From positions 2,852,001-2,916,000 of the forward strand of contig JAPEHQ010000003.1 of assembly GCA_027405735.1 (NCBI GenBank): a stretch of DNA of 64,000 bases, read 5' to 3'. Under the pieces are notes generated by a model that saw nothing but the letters and a program-made list of their open reading frames with translations, did no database searches and was not told the DNA's origin. Source of the stretch: Mucor racemosus. Lineage: Eukaryota; Mucoromycota; Mucoromycetes; Mucorales; Mucoraceae. The translations under genes were made by a program, and so were the position numbers. Shown here one piece after another: positions 11,766 through 24,505 of this stretch; positions within the stretch are counted from its first letter, which is position 1; each line of letters starts with the position of its first letter.

Positions 11766-14700
11766 ATGACATCACCTTCTCTGTTATGTAGAGTAAAGGC
11801 GCTCTATCCTTTTGAATCAAATGATCCTTCTTCTTTAAGATTTGATGAAGGCGATTATATAGATGTATTGGCTAAATTACCTTCTGGCTGGTGGGATGGA
11901 TGGTAATAAAAAAATCATATTTGTAAAGTATAATTGATTAATTTGTTGTTAGGTGTAATGGAAATCGTGGTTGGTTTCCTAGCAATTACGTTAAAATCAT
12001 TGAAGATTATGGTAGTACAGAACTTGTGGTACGCATAAAATTAATATTGGGGTTACCATGGCAACTAAACTGCATTCTTTTTAATCTAGTCGCCAGCAAC
12101 TACTACTACACCAACTAGACCAAAAAATATAAGCAAAAGAATTAGTGCACAAACCGACTTGTTTGATGATAGAGTTGGATCAAGTGGAAATGAAGTCAAT
12201 AAACGAACTTCTCTACCACCGAACTGGTCAATTCAGAATCGCGAAGATGGATCCGCAAGTTATTATTTCAATACACTCACAGGAGAAATGCGGTCAACTT
12301 ATCCTTACGACGATTCTGCTTCATTTTATGATGGCGAATCTGATGAAGACTCAGTTACTTCAACAATTGATAGCAACTCGAGATCAGATTCTGTTTTAGA
12401 AGTAAATTTCATGCCAACATCCGAAGAATCTATTATATCTGATCATTCATTAAAAGATATACATCAACAACAGGGAAAAGTAAGTATATATCTTCAGGAG
12501 GATAACTATAAATTTACCCCTTAATATTATTTATTCATTCATTATATAATATTAGTGGATTCAACGCACTACACCTCAAGGTCTCCCATTTTTTTATAAT
12601 CTGTCAACTCACGAGACTGCATGGCATGCGGATTCGCAGGTAATTATTCAGTTCGATTCAAAATTTAACAACTTATCTTAACCCTCCTATATCTCAAATT
12701 TCACTAGGAACAGCAGGGATCACCTAAAGTTCAACCTAGATTAACAAGTAATGCTGTTAATACTACAGCTCCAACAACCCCAACATCTACAAAAAGCAAC
12801 AACTATTCTTTTCAACCATCTCCTTTGCTTGATAATAATGAAATTCTCACATGGAATAAGCTTTCAATTCATGTCACCCTGGCTATTAACAATTTAATGG
12901 CATCTGCCAAAGCTTCACAAAGATCTCTATACAAGAAATATGCTGCTCGTGTAGTAGAAGCTGTAAGGTTCATGTTGGTTGCTTCAGGTACCATCAGTAA
13001 GGAATCCTTGCATATAAAAACAAGCAATGTTCTTCGATCACATCACCGAGCCATGATGGCTTCCATGTCTAAATTAGTCTTGTCTGCCCAATTATGTGCT
13101 GATGGTACTGTAAATGATGTTAGCAAATTGTTATCAGATTGTCATGAATTATTAGTTGCTGTTCGTAATTTCATCAGTACATGTGAAAGTATACCTGTAG
13201 ATGTAAACCATGTTGACCCACAATTAATAGCTTTGCAACAAGACGAAAGAAATCCTTCACTGGATACTATGATCCGACGGCAAAATTCGATATCGTCTGC
13301 TTCAGGATCTATGATTGATCAAGGCATTCGAGCAAAATATGAATTGCAATCTGATTTAATTGAAAATTTGGATGCCTATGGTGCCAGTATGCAAGAATCT
13401 ATGGAATCTTTAATGGCAAATCTCACACGCCATAGTGATTCTCGGTGTTCTTTGGCTGTTTTGTTGTTTACTCAATATAGAAATTTTGGTAACCAAAATG
13501 GTCAATTCTTGTCTATCATTGAAGACATTGATTTCGATGGAGTAATTCAGTCACCTCTGATGAAAGACTTGGCTGTGGCCAAACAAAAGTTATATGATGG
13601 TTTAGGGTTACTTTTCTTTAAAATGCAAACAATGACTGATGAGACAGTGCCAATGGAGAAGGCCATCTCGGAAATGCAAGAAGCTGCTCAATCTATTATT
13701 GATGCTATCAGATCAGTTTGTGATCGTATGGCTGATCTAGTCAATGAAAAGAAACGTCTAATGAAAGAACAAGGCAAGATAACCGAGAATACTAGTAGCA
13801 ATCGTAGTAGCTTGGTTGGATCTACTGACAAGGACACTTCCCTTAGTGATTTCCTACGCAACTCGACTGGAAGTCACGATCTATCCTTTGATTTAAGTCT
13901 GTCCTCCTCTATGACCCTTAAAAACCCTTCTTTAACTTCTACTGAAGACTTAAAGAAGCGATCTCAATCTTTGTTTGTGGATACTATTCAACCTGCCAAC
14001 AGTAGCAGCACTAAAGTAACCAATCGCTCCTCCGCTCCTGTAACTGAAAATACACCTACATTAATGGGTGAAGCATTGAAGAACAGAGCTCATACATTGA
14101 CGGAGGCTCAATCTAAACATACAAGCGCAAAATTAAAGCAATTCTTTGGTGATGATCTACCTAATGCCAATAATTCTTCTACTGATAATACAGCACCTAC
14201 ATCTCCAACGGATGCCCCAGTAGGAGGAACCACATCAGGACAAGGAGCAAAACAATCTTCTACTTTAGCATCAAATACTAATGCCAATGCAGCCGCATCG
14301 TTGCAGGAAGATGAGCAACGATATCTTCAATACGACTACAGCCCTAATGAAATCGTATTCACCGTAGATGGCAGTGTGAAAGGAGGTACCCTTCGTGCAC
14401 TTGTTGAGCGCATGACGTTGCATGACTATTTAGATATGAACTTCAACAGTACCTTTTTACTTACTTACCGATCATTCTGTACCTCTATGGAACTATTGGA
14501 ATTGCTCGAAGCTAGATATAATATACAACCACCTACCGACCTTACGCCCGAAGAATTAGAAATCTGGGTTACCAAAAAGCAAAAACTGATTCGATTGCGT
14601 GTATTCAATGTGCTCAAGATTTGGCTGGAACAATATTATTATGAAGAAGATTCAGTGATATTAGATCGTTTACTGTTTTTCACAAATACAAGTATAAAGG

Positions 14701-15688
14701 ATACATTAAGTTTCTCTGCATACCAATTAGAACGTTTAATTCATAAACGGAAAGATGCTTGTAAAGATCTCAAAAAGTTGGTAATTACTCAACAACAAGA
14801 TTCCCCTGATCCTATTTTACCGAGAAATTTGAAAAAATTCCGTCTTCTTGATCTAGACACAACTGAAATGGCACGTCAATTGACTCTAATGGACTTTAAA
14901 CTATACAGCTCAATTAAACCAGTTGAATGCCTTGACAAGGCTTGGTCTCGTGATGCTACACTAAACGATGACCACCGTACACCTGTGGCACCTAACATTC
15001 AGGCTTCAATTAATTATTGTAATCAAATTACAACTTGGGTATCTGATGAAATTTTAAGCCAATCTGAAGTCAAGAAAAGAAGTACATTAATCAAGTATTG
15101 GGTCAATGTTGCTGAACGTTGTCGTATCTTTAACAATTTCAATACCTGCATGTCCATTTTGTCTGCATTTGACAATAGTGCTGTTGGTCGTCTCAAGCGT
15201 ACCTGGGAAATGGTTGGTGCACGCACAAATCATATTGTTGCACATATCCGTAAATTAATGGGTGCAAGTCGTAATTTCAATCAATACAGAGCTTTGATAC
15301 ATTCTGTGAATCCTCCTTGTATTCCTTTCTTGGGTATCTACCTTCAAGATCTCACATTCATTGAAGATGGTAATCCAAACTTTCTCAAGACATCCAAGGA
15401 TTTGATTAATTTTGCAAAGCGTGCTAAAACTGCTGAGGTCATTCGAGAAATTCAACAATATCAAACCATGGGCTATCAGTTTAGAGCTGTAGAAGAGATC
15501 CAGAATTTTATTCAGGATAACTTGCACAGTTCTCGTGATGAAGATCAATTGTACAAAGAAAGTTTAAAGCTGGAACCAAAGTAAGTTATGACAACTATTA
15601 CATAGTTTTTTAAATTAACCCAATGTTTATCAGGGAACGAGATGATGAAAAGATTACACGACTCTTGCAGGAATCAGGTTTCTTGTAA
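11766..15688 (+). CDS. Cdc25-type Ras guanine-nucleotide exchange factor with SH3 domain (1204 aa, 6 exons)
   Basis: Joining 11766..11902, 11953..12028, 12090..12479, 12556..12639, 12708..15580 and 15634..15688 gives 1204 residues. An N-terminal SH3 domain (about residues 8-60, with ALYPF, GWWDGW and WFPSNYV) is split by introns. Two WW-like segments follow (about 103-133 and 205-230), the second with W and a final W but no clear proline. A long helical and low-complexity middle leads to the RasGEF_N domain (about 770-890, with FLLTYRSF) and the catalytic CDC25 homology domain (about 940-1175, with NHIVAHIRKLM and PCIPFLGIYLQDLTF). It should load Ras with GTP at membranes and feed the cAMP/PKA or MAPK routes. 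The architecture matches fungal Cdc25/Ste6-like factors. The final exon encodes only 17 residues. Confidence 0.95.
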
Positions 15689-16129
15689 ATAACCTAATTA
15701 ATAATAATAATAATAATACTATAACGCACACACTCATATATACACATAAAATCAAAGCATACAATATCTCTCCTACCATTTAATTCTTTCTGTTTCATTC
15801 TTTTATTACCTATACAACTACCCCATCTATATAATGAAAATTGTTCATTTTTAAGCTTATCTTATTCTGATTATTGTCCACAGAAAAATATAGTGGCCTT
15901 TTACAATAAACTGCATGATTATCCAATATAAATCGCATCAACCGTTAAATAGCATTCATAAAAGAAGTGCATATACACATGCAATCTTGCTTAGGCTGCA
16001 GGAGAATTACACTCAATTCAGACGTTTTTGAGATCCAATCCTCTAAAATATTTTATACAGTTGTTTGCATAATGTTAAACAAAGTATTATTATATATAAG
16101 TATTTCATTCAAATGAGAAATATAGTATT
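15689..16129. other. 3' flank of the Ras exchange factor gene
   Basis: A short AATAAT tract at 15700-15720 lies directly after the stop codon. Beyond it the sequence is AT-rich and featureless until repeat copy B begins. Confidence 0.45.
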
Positions 16130-18126
16130 TTTATACATTTTCGATGTCGTATCTCATAAAAATCTCAAAAACGCGTAAACTTCATTGCTTTTTCCTTGAA
16201 AACTGGGTCTCATTTTTCATCCCTGTTCTACTTTTTGTTTTCACTAAATAACACTAAGAAAACTTTATATGCCAATGTACCTGAGATGTTCAGCTTTAAT
16301 CCAAAAATAAGTATCCGGAAATATCCTATTTTTTGCAGTTGATATTAATTTTTCAGTGCTAAGGTTTCAGATTTTTTACGCGTATTTCACTACTAATGTA
16401 TTGGAAACTTTGAGGCTTCATATCTCCAGAAAACATTAAGCTATACTGACACTTTTTAATAATAAAATTTACTTGTTTTGAAGCGCTCTATAACATATTT
16501 CAATATAAAAAAATTCTGAGTACTTTTATTTTTTTTCATTTTTTTGGCATTTCTATAGTAGGTTTCAAAATATTGGCTAAATTGAGCAACATTTTTTTTT
16601 GTATTCATGTCATTAAGCTCGTTGAGCTCTCTCGGATCCAATTTAGTTTTTTTTTAAAATATTAATTTTTCGTGGAGATATCCTTAAAAATGTGTACAGA
16701 AAGACACCTTCATTTCTAGCTTCCATTTTCCCCTTGTATACCCTTATCCTAGATTCTGAATCTGAAAAAATTTGGACAAAAATCTCGTTTTCTCTACGGA
16801 AAATGCGGCTAGAAGATTGTACAATAGCTTGATCGATAGATAATAACTTTTCGCATCATTGAAATTAGTTATATTTTAAACGTGCTTATAAAAAGTGATG
16901 TGTATCTTCAAAAAACCTCCAAAATTTCAATTGAATTTTACGCAAAATTTAATGTGAAATTCTTGTTTGAATTTTATTTAGATGGATGCAGAATCCAAAA
17001 TTGTACAAAAGCTATTTAGTATACTAGGTCGACTTACTTTGCAGTTCATGATCAATTAAACGATTTTGTTTTTTTCATCATTTTTCGTCCATTTTTTAAA
17101 ATAAATTTTGGAACCCAGTTATCATAAGCTGTAAGCTGTGATATCGACTATTATTTTGATTATCTCGATGAAAAATCAATATTTTTGGCTAAAACAAAAA
17201 ATGCAGAGTAGCAATCAATTAGACCTATCTTGTGAATACAGAAATTAAGACCTGGATAATGAGTGTTAAGCTTTACAAAATAATAAATTATTATTCACAA
17301 CTGCAGAAAACAAAGAAAGAAAATCCCATCCTTGTAAATATTGATCCAATTTGTCGGTTTTCGAGGATATTAAATATCCAATTTTGAAGCCAATTCCATT
17401 TCTAACTCATATTGGAATGTAATTCTTATAAATAGTCTTTTAAACCAAGACCTAGAAGCTCTTGGTTCTTTCTTTTACCATTAGTTTTTCTAGTAATAAA
17501 GCTTACGTTCTCCATGATAAATGTTACTAGTCTTTATTATTATTCTTTCTATAAATAAAATTGTATGTATCCGTAAACTCTCACAATTAATCTTCAAGTA
17601 TATATGATGATAGATTTAAATATATCTTCTTGCATAAAAGTTTATACTTCTACTTTGACAAATGACTGTGAATTGAGAAACCCATCAGCAAAGCATGAGG
17701 TTTCTGTCCAATAAAACTACCTGTTGCATCCTATATTTTTATCTTCGATAAATAGTACTTAAAAAAGAATACAATTAAAGAAGAATGAGTAATAATAAAC
17801 CAGTTCTTCGACTGTATGATAAAAACAAGATATCGTTTATTTAGATATTGAAAGTATGGCCTTTATACTGTATATTGATTTGATATTGAGATCCTAATGA
17901 AAAAATGTAATTTAAGGCACTATTGAATCATTAGATTTGTTTGATATATAGTAATCTATGGATGGAAATGAATCAATCATGATTTAACCGTGCTTGCAGA
18001 GCTTATGAGTTGCCTTGTTTTAATGTTGCGCTAAATATGCTTGGATGTTGATTTGATAGCTATTTGATTAACTAACCACTGGGATTGTTCAGGATACTGA
18101 CTAAATATTGAGCTGAATTATGTAAT
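16130..18126 (-). repeat. Long dispersed repeat R1, copy B (inverted)
   Basis: It matches copy A in reverse orientation, from its inner end (TCAAAAACGCGTAAA near 16165) to its outer end. At 18126 the match to A and D stops because the hAT element begins. It contains LTR alpha at exactly the position seen in copy A, but not LTR beta. Confidence 0.85.
17352..17583 (+). mobile_element. Solo LTR alpha (232 bp) in repeat copy B
   Basis: Starts TGTCGGTTTTCGAGG, ends AACTCTCA. It is flanked by the perfect 5-bp duplication CAATT (17347-17351 and 17584-17588). The site is the reverse complement of the AATTG site in copy A, so A and B inherited the same insertion. Confidence 0.88.
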
Positions 18127-18138
18127 AATTAGTATTGG

Positions 18139-18422
18139 AGTCGAGCCTTTCGAGTCGAGTCGAGTCGAGTTTTACTCGAGCCTGCGAGCCAACTCGAGAT
18201 TGCATAAACAAAGCTCGCGAGCCTCGAGTCGAGTCGAGCTACTAATCGAGCTGTTCGAGCTGTCGAGTTTTCCTCGAGCTGTCGAGTTTTTCTCGAGTTG
18301 TCGAGTTTTCTCGAGCTGTCGAGTTTTTTCGAGTCATCGAGTTTCCTTCGAGTTGTCGAGTTTTTCTCGAGTTCTCGAGTTTTTCTCGAGTTCTCGAGTT
18401 TTCTTCGAGCTTTCGAGTTTTT
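18139..18422 (+). repeat. Left subterminal TCGAG-rich array of the hAT element
   Basis: Starts with four GTCGA pentamers and continues as a run of TCGAG-YTGTCGAG-TTTT(C/T)C units about 18-20 bp long. Subterminal repeats in hAT elements are transposase/BED-finger binding sites, which is the likely role here. The same unit occurs in the same orientation at the right end. Confidence 0.8.
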
Positions 18423-18439
18423 ATTTATTTACACGCATA

Positions 18440-20640
18440 TAATGAATCAAATTATCACTATAATAATTCATAGCACTAATCCTCATTCCAAATGTTCCTA
18501 TAATCAATACTGCAAGGAAATCATTCCATTATTCCTTGTAGAATTATCTGTCTTTCTTCCCCTTTATATCCTTATTTATATCCTTAATAAATATCTAATT
18601 TATAAATAAGAACACCAACCTTCCTTCAACCAATGTTCATCAATATCTCTAATATTAAAAATCACATTATTTTGACCATAATATTTGACCAAGAGCACAC
18701 TTCATTATAATGCAGATAAGCTGGTTTGAATCATCATAAGGAGCTTTTATACAAAAGTTATTTATTGAGACTTTATATAGTTAAAATTAATGTAAAAAGT
18801 ATTGTTTACTAAGATGTATTGAATGTAGATTGATATAGCTTGTAATGAGCACAATTATCTTTTGGCCAACACTTACTATTTTTAAATGTAGATAATATAG
18901 GAATAGATGTATTTTATAATAATTGGAAGTTGCCCTACTGTATGATTTACTGAAGAGATACAGTATAATAAAGTGATAAAAAATGAGAGCAGATATCTTC
19001 ACTCATCAAGTTCAATATCTGTTTTGACATTTGCATATTTCTATGAGCTGTGCAATTGAAATTGAAACTAATTCATGCATTGCTGAAACAGCATGTAATG
19101 TGAATTATCGCATAGCTATTGGAATTATGTGATAAGATCTAATGGAAAGGGATCCATTAAATGTGACAATAATAATGAATGCTTATGGAAATAAAATGTT
19201 GTTTCGATGGTAATACTGTATTGTTATAAGTTATGTTTCATTGTTAGTTCCTGGATTACAGGAATCAGTTACTAAACAATAGAATTTACTAGACTTGTCT
19301 GTATTTAGAATATTGTAATTCTGATAGATCCAGAAGCATTTGTTCCATGCAACGTGAGGCACATGCCAGGTGTCAAAAATACACAAATAGGATAGTTCAT
19401 AGTATATTCGCGACAAATAATGAAAGAGTTTTTTAATGCGATCAATGCAACAACAATCAACAACAGACGATCGAATAATTGTTACTATGGAAGTTTATTA
19501 TTTGTTTCAGTTCAAATGTTAATTCCATACTAAATTTATGGAGATTATGTATAGCCTCAAGATATTTGTATAAAAAATGGATTTGTTTACGAACAACTTA
19601 ATAACCTTTTTATTAGTCATTCTGTAAATCACTCAATAATTTTAGTTTTACATTTGGCATTTCTGGCAAATCTATTGGCTACCAACAATAACCAATATCG
19701 ATCAACAAATATATAATTTCTGTTCATTCAAAGTACTCAATTTACCCAAGTATCATAATAATAAAGTCAAGGTAACTGTAAATTATGCTTATTTCATGTC
19801 GAAAATGAAGAGCATGTTAGATGCATCCTACTAATTGGTCTCTATTCTACATTTTCGCGGTATTAATTATTAATGCACAGGTTACTGGGTAAAATAATTT
19901 CATATGCGGTACGTATGTGAAGTGAACTAAGCTAGATTCCCATCATAAAATACCTAAATTAAATGTCATCTCATTGAAACCATGCTATCAAAGATAAGAC
20001 TGTATAATAAATAGACAATTACATGAAGATAGCAAGGGTATAATACTCGAATAAGAGATGTTAAAATACTAAAGTAATATAGGATATCCCAAATAAAGAA
20101 TACAAAAAGTACATGCTTATCGAGTAGAACAAGTAAGAGCTGTTCTGAAAGCATGATTGACAAACTATATTTAAAACACCGTTCTTGATTCACCAAATCA
20201 GCAACCAAACAACCCAACATTTATACTCAAAATTAATGGAATTGTTGGCAATTGCAATACAATTGCCAGATAGTAAATAAACACCAAATAATATAAATAG
20301 AGACGTAGAATAACCATTTTATTGCACATTATCCATACTTTAATAAAGAATGATTTTAACAGTATTCTTTATCGCTTTTTTACATCATTATTTCACTGCA
20401 GTATGTACTGTGTACCCTACTTATGCTCCTAAACCTTGTTTATAAGTAGAATAAGAGAATGGGCTTATCATATGATTGATGGTTGGAAATGGTTAACTTA
20501 ATTTCTTTTTGTTTGAAATTTAATTAAAACTTCAATTGGTGCTCAAATTTAAGATTATTATACTTATTATTTAGTATGCATAATGCATAAATGAATAAAT
20601 CAAATGCAAATTAAGTTACTGCTGATTATTTTTTTTAATA
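18440..20640. other. Interior of the hAT element upstream of the transposase, no gene recognised
   Basis: AT-rich. It contains a diverged relative of LTR beta (about 18440-18660). A segment at about 19060-19420 matches, in reverse, two pieces at 28150-28300 and 28855-29010, including the hairpin-like block built from ATCTAATGGA and TCCATTAGAT. It looks like cargo or nested debris rather than coding sequence. Confidence 0.5.
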
Positions 20641-20649
20641 TACAGTAAA

Positions 20650-21040
20650 TGATGTATCATCTTTAAACCGGATCATGTCAAATCCAAAAAAGTAAACAGT
20701 AACAGATTCGGAACCGGAAGTTACTTAATTGAATATTAACTATACCATGCTCCTAAAAGCATGGTATAGAAGTATGGCATAGAAGCATGGTATAGAAGCA
20801 TGGTATAGAGGCATGGTATAGAGGCATGGTACAAAAGCATAACACGCCAGTGCGATATTCCAACATGATATATCAGCATAACACACTAATATTAAATAAC
20901 ATCTAAACTACCTTATCACATCATTAATTCCCCAAATCAAATAGTATATAAACCCTATTAATTTCATTCCAATAAACGATATCTCTTTACTTGATTAAAT
21001 TTCTAGTTTTTATTTAACCTAAACATATTCTGGTAAGTCA
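20650..21040 (+). mobile_element. LTR-like element with 13-bp tandem repeats, upstream of the transposase
   Basis: A second copy lies at 34003-34365. It runs from TGATGTATC to GGTAAGTCA (GATAAATCA in the other copy), near-inverted TG...CA ends. It holds about six tandem units of AGCATGGTATAGA (20756-20835), a TATA-like TAGTATATAAACC and an AATAAACG. This is the layout of an LTR with U3 repeats, promoter and poly(A) signal. It ends about 110 bp before the transposase ATG, so it may supply that gene's promoter. This is inference. Confidence 0.55.
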
Positions 21041-21152
21041 ATAAATAAGAGTGCTGTTCATAACATTAGAACTCGACATAGAAGCTAATAAATCACTTTA
21101 CATTACTTTAATCAAGCATATCTTAAATTAATTCGCTTGAACAAATTTAAAA

Positions 21153-24003
21153 ATGAGTTCGTACAACAGTTCAAGTCAAATGAGTATCGAAGATGATCGT
21201 GGTTCAACAACAGCTATGACAAACTATATGAATCAAAATATGTCGCTTGATGAGCATATTGAAGACTTAAATAACTTGGCATATTCTCACAACCAAGTCA
21301 GCCACGAATCTTTAATGTGTGAAAATGACAATACAAAATTACTTACCATACCAATAAGCGGATGCCACATACTATACCAGACGGAATACAAGAAACAACA
21401 AAGTGAGGCTGACAATAGTGCTTGGTGGTTTCTCTACTGCTACGGTGTACCCTTAAATAAAAATCTCTATTGTACCTTTAACAGACGCGAGACTGGTGGT
21501 TGTATGGCGGTTTATAAGTCTGGAAAAACTAGCTCCACATCTGCGCTTCGTAGGCATTTGGAAAAAAAACATAATGTTACTGACATTATAAGTATGTAAT
21601 TGCCAAATACTTGACGTTGTAATGTTCAATTTCTAATTTTTTACAATTTTAGACCAAGACCTTCAAATTCAAGTGAAGACTCAGTTGGATACATTAAACT
21701 TACATTTTGACGACATTTCCGATCAGCTAAATTACAGACATGATTTTATCATGGAAAAGCTAATAAATTATAGCCCTAACGCCACCTGTATTTCAAACCT
21801 CGGCTCTCGTTCAGCATGCAAATTGCCTTTTAAACAAGATATATTTAACCAACTGGTGCTTAAATTTGTCATTGACAAACAGCTTCCATTAAGTTTTTTT
21901 GACCAATGCAATACTATGCAAGATCTTCTTGATTTCTGTGCTCGAAGTAGAGACCTTAGCGTTTTGAAGACTATTAAATTACCATTAAAAGGCACAGTTA
22001 AAACAAATGTCATTGATTATTATACTGAAATGAAGCTTAAGGTTGCCACACTACTTCAAGGAGAGCAATATATATCATTAACTACAGATGTTTGGACAGC
22101 ACCTACTGGTAATAATATATACTAAACTTACTTTCAAAAAGTTCCTGAAACTAAAGTTTGTCATAGGTGGTAGTTTTCTGTCGCTTACAGCACATTATAT
22201 TGATAAAAAAACATGGGCACCAGTGCAATTAACATTAGGATTGGTAGATTTAGGCAACTCGTCGCATACAGGTATTAGAAATATAGTATATTGTAATTGC
22301 TTCAATTCTAATCTTTATTGTTGTATGGCAACAGGAGATGTTCTGGCTGAAAAAATTGTACAAATACTAAATTCTTATGGCAGTAAAGTGCTAAATTCAG
22401 TATTCACCATTACATGTGATAATGCATCTAATAACAAGTCAATGTGCAAGAAGATAGACGAGCTGGTTAAACAAAGAAATGAGGAATGCACCAAGTTTCG
22501 TGCCGATGAAGGACAATTGCCTTGTTTCAACCATATAATCAATCTTGTTTCTCACAACTTTCTTAAATGCTTAAAATCAGCACCAACTGAGAACTCCAAT
22601 TCTAGTAATGACACTTCGATAATCAACAAGCTTCGCGACGGATTAAAAAGAATAAAGCATCACAGTAATTTAAAAGTCGCATTTGAAGAATATTGTCAGA
22701 GGTACAATATGCCTAAATTAGCCCCCATCATCGATTGTCCTACCAGGTGGAACTCAAGCCATGCTATGATTAAGCGATTTCTTAAAGTTAAAAACGCATA
22801 CAATTATGCTATCAATTTAGATGAATATGCTAGAGAAAATTACTACTTGAATCCTGAAGAAATCAAGTTCCTGGCCAGTGTCGAAAAATTGTTGTTGAGA
22901 TTTTATGTTGCAACAAATTGGCTGAGCACTCAGAGGTAAATATCAAAAATTAATACATATAATCGTATGTAATAATATAGTAAAAATTAACGATACTGTA
23001 CATCCATAGTCATACCACAATGAATAGGACAATACCTTTATTCAACAATTTGTTTGACTTGCTATTGGAGTTCAGAGAAGAGCATGAGTATGATGCTGAA
23101 TTAACAAACGCCGTTGATGAAGCAGTAGAAAAATTGTCAAAATACTATCGTAAAACAGATGAAAGTCCCGTATATAGTATTGCAACAATGCTCGATCCAA
23201 TGCTTAAATTCCATTATTGGACTGATGAAGATTGGGAGCATGATATTGCTGAAGAACAAAGAAATATTTGTAAGAAAGGATTCAAGGATTTTCTACGTAT
23301 GAAATATAATCAATTAGCGTCATCTCCAGCAGAAACAGAAACAACTACAAGAGCATCAGTAACAAGAGCATCAACATCAACAACAACATTAGCAGCAGCA
23401 TCATCATCATCGGCAACAACAGAGGTAGTAGAATCCAGTTTCTCCATCCAAGACGACAATGACAGCAATGAAGAGGATGACACAATTGTAATGTTCACAA
23501 AGAAAAGAAGAATTGCAAATGCTACAATTTATCCAAAAAAAAGAAATACTGGTGCTATCTGTGAACAGGAGGATGAATTTGTGAATAGGCATTACGACGA
23601 GTTAAAGGCGTATATTAACCTGGATGAGAAGGAAGATTTTCCAGCAGAAACCTTGACATTCCGTTATGACCCCAATACAGAATTTCAAGATGTAGACAAT
23701 TTGCAAGAGTTTGGTTATGACCAAAGATTTGAAAATAATAACTTTACATCTAAAAATATTATTGACGGGTATCATTATACATCTAGACCTTTAACGTATT
23801 GGCAAAGAAACAAAAATGCATTCCCCTATTTGTCTGAATACGCCAGCATTTACTTAGCCATTCCATCAACCAGCGTTGCCTCCGAAAGACTGTTTTCAGT
23901 TGCAAAAAGAAGTATAAATAATCAAAGACCAAGATTAGACCCAGAATTGGGGGAAAAGCTTGTCCTTTTGAAAAAATGGGAAAGAGAGCTACTGCCTAAC
24001 TGA
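21153..24003 (+). CDS. hAT transposase with BED zinc finger (864 aa, 5 exons, uninterrupted)
   Basis: Joining 21153..21591, 21653..22108, 22167..22271, 22335..22935 and 23010..24003 gives 864 residues with no frameshift or internal stop. A BED-type finger lies at about residues 88-145, ending ALRRHLEKKH. The RNase H-like catalytic domain shows TTDVWTA (Asp292) and the CDNASNN motif (Asp362). CPTRWNSSHAMIKRFL lies in the typical hAT insertion region. The C-terminal dimerisation module contains AIPSTSVASERLFSVAKR. The protein would bind the element's subterminal repeats and cut and paste it. Introns are 58-74 nt with canonical borders. The gene being open after splicing suggests recent activity. 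The acidic/serine-rich stretch around 23340-23500 is a linker. Two neighbouring splice choices at 22109-22166 and 22272-22334 were set by keeping hAT motifs contiguous. Confidence 0.92.
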
Positions 24004-24204
24004 TTTTATTTTATAATTGATTCATAGTTTTTTTTTTCTTTTTATATAAATAATAATTGATTGATGGTGTTCTTCTTTTTTAAACACAAATATTTTGACT
24101 AATAAAAAATATATAATACAACAAAAAACAATTTGAAGGTACATTTTATGAAGCATAATTCGTTTACTAGTTTTTGATCTCAAGGGGGTTTTATTGAGCA
24201 TTTC

Positions 24205-24495
24205 ATGCGAGTTTAATCGAGCTTTATGCGAGTTGTCGAGTTATTCTCGAGTTGTCGAGTTTAACTCGAGTTGTCGAGTTTTGCTCGAGTTGTCGAGCTT
24301 TATGCGAGTTGTCGAGTCTTTCTCGAGTTGTCGAGTTTTTCTCGAGTTGTCGAGTTTTTCTCGAGTTGCCGAGTTTTGTTCGAGCCTTCCTCGAGCTCTC
24401 GAGTTTCAGGAGACTGAAAAACTCGACTCGACTCGACTCGACTCGAGTAAAACTCGATCAAATTTTATCGAGCCAGCTCGACTCGTTGCCAATCC
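24205..24495 (+). repeat. Right subterminal TCGAG-rich array of the hAT element
   Basis: About ten units of (T/C)TCGAGTTGTCGAGTTT run from 24230 to 24400, then a block of ACTCG pentamers leads to the terminus. The unit and its orientation are the same as at the left end. Confidence 0.8.
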
Positions 24496-24505
24496 TAATA
24501 AAAAT

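Larger units (their letters stand above)
18130..24497 (+). mobile_element. hAT-superfamily DNA transposon, 6.4 kb
   Basis: The left end reads TAGTATTGGAGTCGAG. The right end, read inward, is TAGGATTGGCAACGAGTCGA. These are short terminal inverted repeats of the hAT TAGNNNTGG type. Arrays rich in TCGAG lie just inside both ends, and a hAT transposase gene with BED finger lies in the right half. The 8 bp outside are GTAATAAT (left) and ATAAAAAT (right), matching at only 6 of 8. The left flank belongs to repeat R1 while the right flank belongs to repeat R2, so this is not a simple single insertion. Confidence 0.85.

Noticed and set aside
18139..18422. CRISPR-like array at the TCGAG repeats
   Set aside because: Units are about 20 bp without spacers of constant length, the organism is eukaryotic, and the same arrays sit at both ends of a hAT transposon.
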